Shown in pieces: positions 7,197 to 11,762 of a stretch of 11,762 bases of DNA (the first letter of the stretch is position 1; every line of letters starts with the position of its first letter). The DNA is taken from positions 1 to 11,762 of the forward strand of contig JAQCIA010000030.1 of assembly GCA_027620105.1 (NCBI GenBank), read 5' to 3'. A program made the translations under genes and the position numbers. The stretch is from Verrucomicrobiota bacterium (GTDB taxonomy: Bacteria; Verrucomicrobiota; Kiritimatiellia; UBA8416; JAIOPI01). The notes beneath the pieces were generated by a model, which was given only the letters and a program-made list of their open reading frames with translations, did not search any database and was not told the DNA's origin.

Positions 7197-9700
7197 GTGA
7201 CGGCTACGTTAATCAGGCGATCCGGCACCACCACGACTTTGCGCACCTGACGCCCTTCGATATGGCGCTGGACGACTGGCGAGGCAAGGGCCAGCGTTTC
7301 GAGGGCCTGGCGATCGAGCCCCACCGGTACGGTCAGGCGATCGCGTACCTTGCCGTTGATCTGCACCACGATCTCGGTTTCCTGCAGGATCAGCGCGGCG
7401 GGATCGAACGCGGGCCAGCCGGCCTCAAATACGCTGGGGTTGTATCCAAGGGCTTCCCAAAGCTCTTCGGCCACATGTGGCGCAAAGGGACTGAGCAGCA
7501 AGACGATGGATTCCACACCATGGCGGAAAACGGCGCGGGTTACCGCCGGACTGGCGGGTGAAATCGCGAAGGCGCCGAGCGCGTTCGAGAGTTCCATGAT
7601 CTGGGCGATGGCGGTGTTGAAATGAAAGTCGCCTTCGAGGTCGCGGGTGATGCGTTCGATGGCGGCATGGGTGCGGCGATACAGTTCGCGGTCGTTGGTA
7701 TCCATGGCGGCAATATCGGGGCGCAAGTCGCGGGCTCCGGCGAGGACGTCGCGGTGGTCGTGCACGCATTTCCAGAGGCGGCGGATGAAGCGAAAGGCGC
7801 CCTCGACGCCGGCATCATTCCATTCCGCGTCCTTCTCCGGCGGGCCGATGAACAGCGTGTAGAGGCGCAGCGTGTCGGCCCCGAACTCCGTCACGAGCTC
7901 GTCCGGGCTGACAACATTGCCCTTTGACTTCGACATCTTGTGGAGCTGGCCGTCCTTCTCGCTGCGTTTGCAGATCATGCCCTGGGTGAAGAGCGCATCG
8001 AAGGGTTCACGGAAGGCGCAATGGCCGCCATCGTGGAGGACTTTGACAATGAAGCGGGAGTAGAGCAGGTGCAGGACGGCGTGCTCGATGCCGCCGATGT
8101 ATTGATCCACGGGCAGCCAACGGTCGACGTCATCTTTGTTAAAGGCGGCGGTTTCCAGGCGCGGATTGACGTAACGGAGGAAATACCAGCAGGAGCAGAG
8201 CCACTGCGCCAGGGTGTCGGTTTCGCGTTCGGCGGCACCGCCGCAGCGCGGGCAGACTGTTTTCTTGAAGGCCGCGTGGTGATCGAGCGGATTCCCGCGT
8301 TCGGCACGGAAGTCGACATCGTCCGGCAAGAGAACGGGCAGCTGATCCTCGGGTACGGGGACGGTTCCGCAGGTGGTGCAGTGGACAATGGGAATGGGGG
8401 CGCCCCAGTAGCGTTGGCGGCTGATCAGCCAGTCACGGATCCGATAGGTCACGGTGCTGTCGCCGAAATTCTGCGCGGCGGCATGGGCGACGATGTCCGG
8501 CATGGCGGCGCGGTTCGGGCGACCGTCAAAGGGTCCCGAATTGGCCATGACGCCATCTTCGACGTAGGCGGCAGGAAGTGTGGCTGCGTCCAGCGTCTGG
8601 CTTTCGTTCTGAATGACGACCTTGATGGGGAGGTGGTACTGGCGTGCGAACGCGAAGTCGCGTTGATCGTGGGCCGGAACAGCCATGACGGCGCCAGTGC
8701 CATATTCCATCAGCACATAATTCGTGACCCAGAGCGGGACGGATTCGCCGTTGAAGGGATTGCGCACATGGCAACCCAGGAAGATACCTTCCTTGGCGGT
8801 GTTGGTGTCGGCGCGCACGGCGGCGGCCACCATGAGTTGTCTCTCGACGAACGCCAGCACGGCGGCGGCCTCGGGGCGGCCCTGCGACAGCTTTTTCACC
8901 AGTGGGTGTTCGGGGGCAAGCGCCATGAAGGTGACGCCGTAAAGCGTGTCCGGGCGCGTGGTGAAGACGGGGCAGGGATCGCCGGTTTCGACCACCGTGA
9001 AATCCACCCGAGCGCCTTCCGAGCGACCGATCCAGTTTGCCTGCATGCTGCGCACGCGTTCGGGCCATTTTTTTAACAGCGCCAGATCATCGAGGAGCGG
9101 TTGGGCGTAGGCGGTGATTTTGAAGAACCACTGGGTCAGGTCCTTTTTCGTGACTGGGCGTCCGCAGCGCTCACACGTGCCATCCGGCAGGACTTCCTCG
9201 TTCGCCAGCGTGGTGCAGAGTTCGCACCAGTTGACCGGCGCGCCCTTGCGATAGGCCAGACCACGCTCGAACAGTTTTAGAAAGATCCACTGCGTCCAAC
9301 GGTAATAGTCGGGGTGGCACGTGGAGATTTCGCGGGACCAGTCGTAGGTGACGCCCCAGGCGTTCAGCTGCTGCTTCATTTTGGCGATGTTGCCCAGCGT
9401 GTAGGTGCGCGGATGCACGCCATTGTTCTTGGCGGCATTTTCGGCGGGGAGGCCGAAGGCATCCCAGCCCATGGGGGAAAGCACGTCGAAGCCCAGCATG
9501 CGTTTGTAGCGCACGATGGCATCGCCGATGATGTAATTGCGCCCGTGCCCCACATGCATGGTGCCGGAGGGGTATGGGAACATGGTCAGGCAATAGTACT
9601 TCCGGCGCGGCTGGGCCGTGTCGGCGTTGAACAAACCGCGTTCCTGCCAGTAGGCTTGCCAGCGTCGTTCAATGTCGGCGAAGAGGTAACGTTCCTGCAT
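7193..9700 (-). CDS. leuS: Leucyl-tRNA synthetase
   Basis: Charges tRNA-Leu with leucine in the cytoplasm. The 835-residue length is normal for bacterial LeuRS. The class I signature HVGH is at 49-52 and KMSKS at 588-592. Between them lies the CP1 editing domain with TTRPDTLYG and [15 protein letters not shown], whose Asp is the conserved editing residue. Cys pairs occur in a zinc-binding-like insert (CELC...CERC) and again later (CTTC, CPRC). The C-terminus ends with the anticodon-binding and tail regions ([15 protein letters not shown]). The ATG at 9700 starts the canonical [15 protein letters not shown]; the 57 codons upstream overlap the ankyrin-MORN gene and are not LeuRS-like. The gap to that gene is 28 nt with no clear Shine-Dalgarno, so co-transcription from the upstream promoter is likely. 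The 3' end overlaps a small gene by 4 nt. Confidence 0.97.
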   Translation of the reverse strand: MQERYLFADIERRWQAYWQERGLFNADTAQPRRKYYCLTMFPYPSGTMHVGHGRNYIIGDAIVRYKRMLGFDVLSPMGWDAFGLPAENAAKNNGVHPRTYTLGNIAKMKQQLNAWGVTYDWSREISTCHPDYYRWTQWIFLKLFERGLAYRKGAPVNWCELCTTLANEEVLPDGTCERCGRPVTKKDLTQWFFKITAYAQPLLDDLALLKKWPERVRSMQANWIGRSEGARVDFTVVETGDPCPVFTTRPDTLYGVTFMALAPEHPLVKKLSQGRPEAAAVLAFVERQLMVAAAVRADTNTAKEGIFLGCHVRNPFNGESVPLWVTNYVLMEYGTGAVMAVPAHDQRDFAFARQYHLPIKVVIQNESQTLDAATLPAAYVEDGVMANSGPFDGRPNRAAMPDIVAHAAAQNFGDSTVTYRIRDWLISRQRYWGAPIPIVHCTTCGTVPVPEDQLPVLLPDDVDFRAERGNPLDHHAAFKKTVCPRCGGAAERETDTLAQWLCSCWYFLRYVNPRLETAAFNKDDVDRWLPVDQYIGGIEHAVLHLLYSRFIVKVLHDGGHCAFREPFDALFTQGMICKRSEKDGQLHKMSKSKGNVVSPDELVTEFGADTLRLYTLFIGPPEKDAEWNDAGVEGAFRFIRRLWKCVHDHRDVLAGARDLRPDIAAMDTNDRELYRRTHAAIERITRDLEGDFHFNTAIAQIMELSNALGAFAISPASPAVTRAVFRHGVESIVLLLSPFAPHVAEELWEALGYNPSVFEAGWPAFDPAALILQETEIVVQINGKVRDRLTVPVGLDRQALETLALASPVVQRHIEGRQVRKVVVVPDRLINVAVT

Positions 9701-9728
9701 GGATCTGACTGCCCGGGATGGATATCGC

Positions 9729-10907
9729 TCAGGAATCGCGGTCTGATTCGCCCTGGTAACGGTTGGCTTTCCAGTAGCCTTCGTACTCGCGACCGTCCGC
9801 GGTGGTGTAGGTGCCGTGGCCCCACATGCGATTCTTGCGCCATTGCCCGGTATAGCGATCACCGTCGGCAAAGATGTAGGTTCCGGTGCCGTTCACGAAT
9901 TTACCGTCGTGCCAGATGCCTTCAAGTCGACCATGATTCTGGAAGGTGTAGACGCCGTCGCCTGACATTTTTCCGTTCCGCCACGTGCCGCTGAAACTGT
10001 CGCCATTCGGGAAAATGTAGAGGCCCTTTTCCTGCTTCTGGCCGTGTTCCCACATGCCGGTGTAGCGTTCATTGCCGGAGAAGGTCATGGTGCCAACGCC
10101 GTGCATGCGTCCGCCGAGCATCTGGCCTTCATAGCGGGTGCCATCGGGTGCGATGATTGTTTCGAATGATTGCCCGGGGATCGTGCTACCCGGCATGCGC
10201 GTGGGTGGCGGAGGGGGCGGGATGGCACTGCCGGGCGGCGTGGGTTGGGCGGTGGCCGCCACCTGTGGCTTCCGCATGACGCGCAACAGTCTCTGAATGG
10301 TGGGGTCCGTGGTCAAGGCCGCGGCATCAGCGCCGTTCACTGTTTTCAGCAACGGATCCGCTTTATAGCCGCGCAGCATTTTCACGACGTTTGTGTAGTT
10401 CTTTTGTACGGCGCAGTGCAGCGGTGTGACGCCATCCGCGCCCGCGGCATTCACGTTGGCACCGTGGGAGACGAGCAGTCGCACCATGTCCGGAGCATTG
10501 CCGATGGCAGCCCAATGCAAAGGCGTATAGCCCTTGTCGGAACGCACATCAACTTCGGCATGGTCTTCCAGAAGAAGCCTTGCAACGACGAGGGCGTTTT
10601 TACTTGCGGCCCAGTGCAAGGGGGTGGACCCGTTGTCCGTGGACGCATTCACATCGGCGCCGGACTTGATCAAAAGCGTGGCACATTCCGCGGATTTGCT
10701 GACGGCGGCCCAATGCAGGGGCGTCGAGCCGCCCTTGGCTCTGGCGTTCACGGCCGTGTGGTCGCGATCGGACTCGAGAATGGCGGCAAGTTCCCCCGTG
10801 TTCTGTGCCTTGACCGCCTCGTGAATTTCCGCGGCCGCAGCGTTGGCCCAGGGGAGGGTCAGCAGGGCCAGCAGGCACAGTCCGTGACGCAGTTGGTGCA
10901 TGTACAT
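9729..10907 (-). CDS. Secreted ankyrin-repeat plus MORN-repeat protein
   Basis: A 392-residue protein with a signal peptide (hydrophobic [19 protein letters not shown], cleavage near 25-26). Ankyrin repeats follow: a degenerate one at about 27-56 and four clear ones at 58-90, 91-123, 124-156 and 157-189, each with the TPLHWAA or TPLHCAV core. A Pro-rich linker (222-247) leads to six MORN repeats starting at about 259, 282, 305, 328, 352 and 375, with the Y-x-G-x-W/M pattern spaced 23-24 residues. Ankyrin repeats bind proteins; MORN repeats are associated with membrane or lipid contact or scaffolding. The product is probably periplasmic or exported. It is the first gene of a likely operon with leuS, 28 nt away. 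The start at 10907 gives MYMHQ; an ATG at 10901 is also possible. Precise function unknown. Confidence 0.9.
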   Translation of the reverse strand: MYMHQLRHGLCLLALLTLPWANAAAAEIHEAVKAQNTGELAAILESDRDHTAVNARAKGGSTPLHWAAVSKSAECATLLIKSGADVNASTDNGSTPLHWAASKNALVVARLLLEDHAEVDVRSDKGYTPLHWAAIGNAPDMVRLLVSHGANVNAAGADGVTPLHCAVQKNYTNVVKMLRGYKADPLLKTVNGADAAALTTDPTIQRLLRVMRKPQVAATAQPTPPGSAIPPPPPPTRMPGSTIPGQSFETIIAPDGTRYEGQMLGGRMHGVGTMTFSGNERYTGMWEHGQKQEKGLYIFPNGDSFSGTWRNGKMSGDGVYTFQNHGRLEGIWHDGKFVNGTGTYIFADGDRYTGQWRKNRMWGHGTYTTADGREYEGYWKANRYQGESDRDS

Positions 10908-11058
10908 GATCGGATCCCGAGTCGTCTGTTTTCGGCGGAAAATGAAGCGCCATAGTAGATGTGGTGGCCTGCGATTGCAACGGGAAAGGTGCTTGTACGG
11001 ACGCGCGCGGGTGACGGCTGCGGCTTGAATTCTCGGTGTGAATTACGCAGACTCGCGC
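10908..11058. other. Divergent intergenic region before top6B
   Basis: A 151-nt region separates the ankyrin-MORN gene (minus) from top6B (plus). It holds the minus-strand promoter described separately and a GC-alternating patch near 11001-11010. I see no good promoter for top6B and no RNA gene. Any start signals for top6B here are too weak to call. Confidence 0.4.
10952..10980 (-). promoter_or_regulatory. Sigma-70-like promoter for the ankyrin-MORN/leuS operon
   Basis: On the minus strand, TTGCAA (10975-10980) and TACTAT (10952-10957) are exactly 17 nt apart, each matching four of six consensus bases. The predicted start near 10945 leaves a leader of about 38 nt before the ATG at 10907. It is the best-spaced promoter candidate of the window and would drive the ankyrin-MORN gene, leuS and the small membrane protein together. 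Confidence 0.5.
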
Positions 11059-11762
11059 ATGGCCAAAAAACCTGCCGTTCAAGAGACCGCCGAAACACTC
11101 GCGCGTCGGCAACGCGACATCTCCGTTTCGGAATTTTTCCTCAAAAACCGCCACCTGCTCGGCTTTGACAGCCCGCGTCGGGCGCTGCTGACCGCCGTCA
11201 AGGAGGCGGTGGACAACTCACTGGACGCCTGCGAAGAGGTTGGCGTGCTGCCGGAAATCGCGGTTGAATTGGAACAGCTTTCCGAGGCGCGGTTCCGCGT
11301 CACGATCACGGACAACGGACCGGGGATCGTGCGCGCGCAGATCCCCAAAATTTTTGCCAAGCTGCTTTACGGTTCCAAATTTCATCGGCTGCGCATGTCG
11401 CGCGGCCAGCAGGGCATCGGGATCAGTGCGGCAGGCATGTACGGGCAGCTGACAACGGGGGCCGCCACACGCATTCTATCCCGGACCAAGGGGAGCAAGG
11501 CTGCGTATGCCATCACGGTGCAGATCGATACGCGCAGCAACAAGCCGGTGATCTTGAGTGATACGGAGCAGGATTGGCAGCCAACGATGCAGGCGGTGGA
11601 TGGGGCGGGCCAGCCACTGGGCGATCCGGTGCGGCACCAACACGGCACGTCCGTTTCCATCGACATGGAAGCGGCCTATATGCGCGGGCGCCAGTCCGTG
11701 GATGAATTTCTCAAGCAATGCGCCATCTTGAATCCGCACCTGACCCTGCACTACCGATCGCA
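11059..11762 (+). CDS. top6B: DNA topoisomerase VI subunit B (partial, runs off window)
   Basis: The first 234 residues of the ATPase subunit of type IIB topoisomerase VI, an ATP-dependent DNA strand-passage enzyme that relaxes and decatenates DNA as an A2B2 complex. The frame is open to the window edge. The GHKL (Bergerat) fold is clear: the N-box KEAVDNSLDAC (Glu49, Asn53), the G1 box DNGPGI (85-90) and the G2 box SRGQQGIGISAA (114-125). The stretch ISVSEFFLKNRHLLGFDSPR and IPKIFAKLLYGSKFHRLR match the euryarchaeal type of Top6B rather than MutL, GyrB or HSP90. The ATG at 11059 is favoured; a GTG at 11038 is possible, and an in-frame stop lies at 11026. No clear Shine-Dalgarno or promoter is seen. 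The catalytic A subunit would be expected downstream, outside the window. The family is rare in bacteria, so transfer from archaea is a reasonable guess. Confidence 0.93.
   Translation, partial: MAKKPAVQETAETLARRQRDISVSEFFLKNRHLLGFDSPRRALLTAVKEAVDNSLDACEEVGVLPEIAVELEQLSEARFRVTITDNGPGIVRAQIPKIFAKLLYGSKFHRLRMSRGQQGIGISAAGMYGQLTTGAATRILSRTKGSKAAYAITVQIDTRSNKPVILSDTEQDWQPTMQAVDGAGQPLGDPVRHQHGTSVSIDMEAAYMRGRQSVDEFLKQCAILNPHLTLHYRS

Noticed and set aside
7940..9076. Long plus-strand frame of 378 codons
   Set aside because: It lies wholly antisense to leuS, which has strong family motifs; its His/Gly/Ala-rich composition is typical of a codon shadow.
10170..10955. Plus-strand frame of 261 codons
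   Set aside because: It is antisense to the ankyrin repeats; its regular look mirrors the repeat unit on the other strand.

Overview
The window looks like a chromosomal segment of a fairly GC-rich, Gram-negative bacterium, probably of the PVC group (Planctomycetes, Verrucomicrobia, Kiritimatiellota and relatives). The strongest taxonomic clue is a gene at 5320-5802 of the Minf_1886 / TIGR04138 type, a family described as Planctomycete/Verrucomicrobial. A signal-peptide beta-barrel candidate, a YfbK-type VWA remnant beside a sigma-factor start, and GYF_2 and DUF2752 membrane proteins fit the same picture. The placement is inference; no rRNA is present.

Layout from left to right. guaA (GMP synthase) lies on the minus strand at 73-1626, followed by a terminator-like RNA hairpin at 18-42. 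From 1767 to about 2792 (plus strand) is a decayed locus: the start of a sigma factor is joined to a membrane segment and to the two ends of a YfbK-like VWA protein whose central VWA domain is gone. Next come three membrane-protein genes: an unknown polytopic protein (minus), a DUF2752 protein (minus) and a GYF_2-domain multi-pass protein (plus), the last two diverging from a shared intergenic region. The Minf_1886-family gene (minus) and a secreted, probably outer-membrane barrel protein (plus) then diverge from a short region with overlapping candidate promoters.

The right part holds a compact minus-strand unit: a promoter, a secreted ankyrin-plus-MORN repeat protein, leuS (leucyl-tRNA synthetase), and a 55-residue single-pass membrane protein whose GTG start overlaps the leuS stop by 4 nt. 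The small gene is too short to be found by usual ORF cut-offs. Diverging from this unit and running off the window's right edge is the N-terminal third to half of DNA topoisomerase VI subunit B, an enzyme mainly of archaea and plants and only sporadic in bacteria.

guaA and leuS are ordinary housekeeping genes. I found no rRNA, tRNA, CRISPR array, insertion sequence or complete phage or defence module. The items most worth a second look are the bacterial topoisomerase VI gene, the collapsed sigma/VWA locus, the leuS-coupled small membrane protein, and the ankyrin-MORN chimera.
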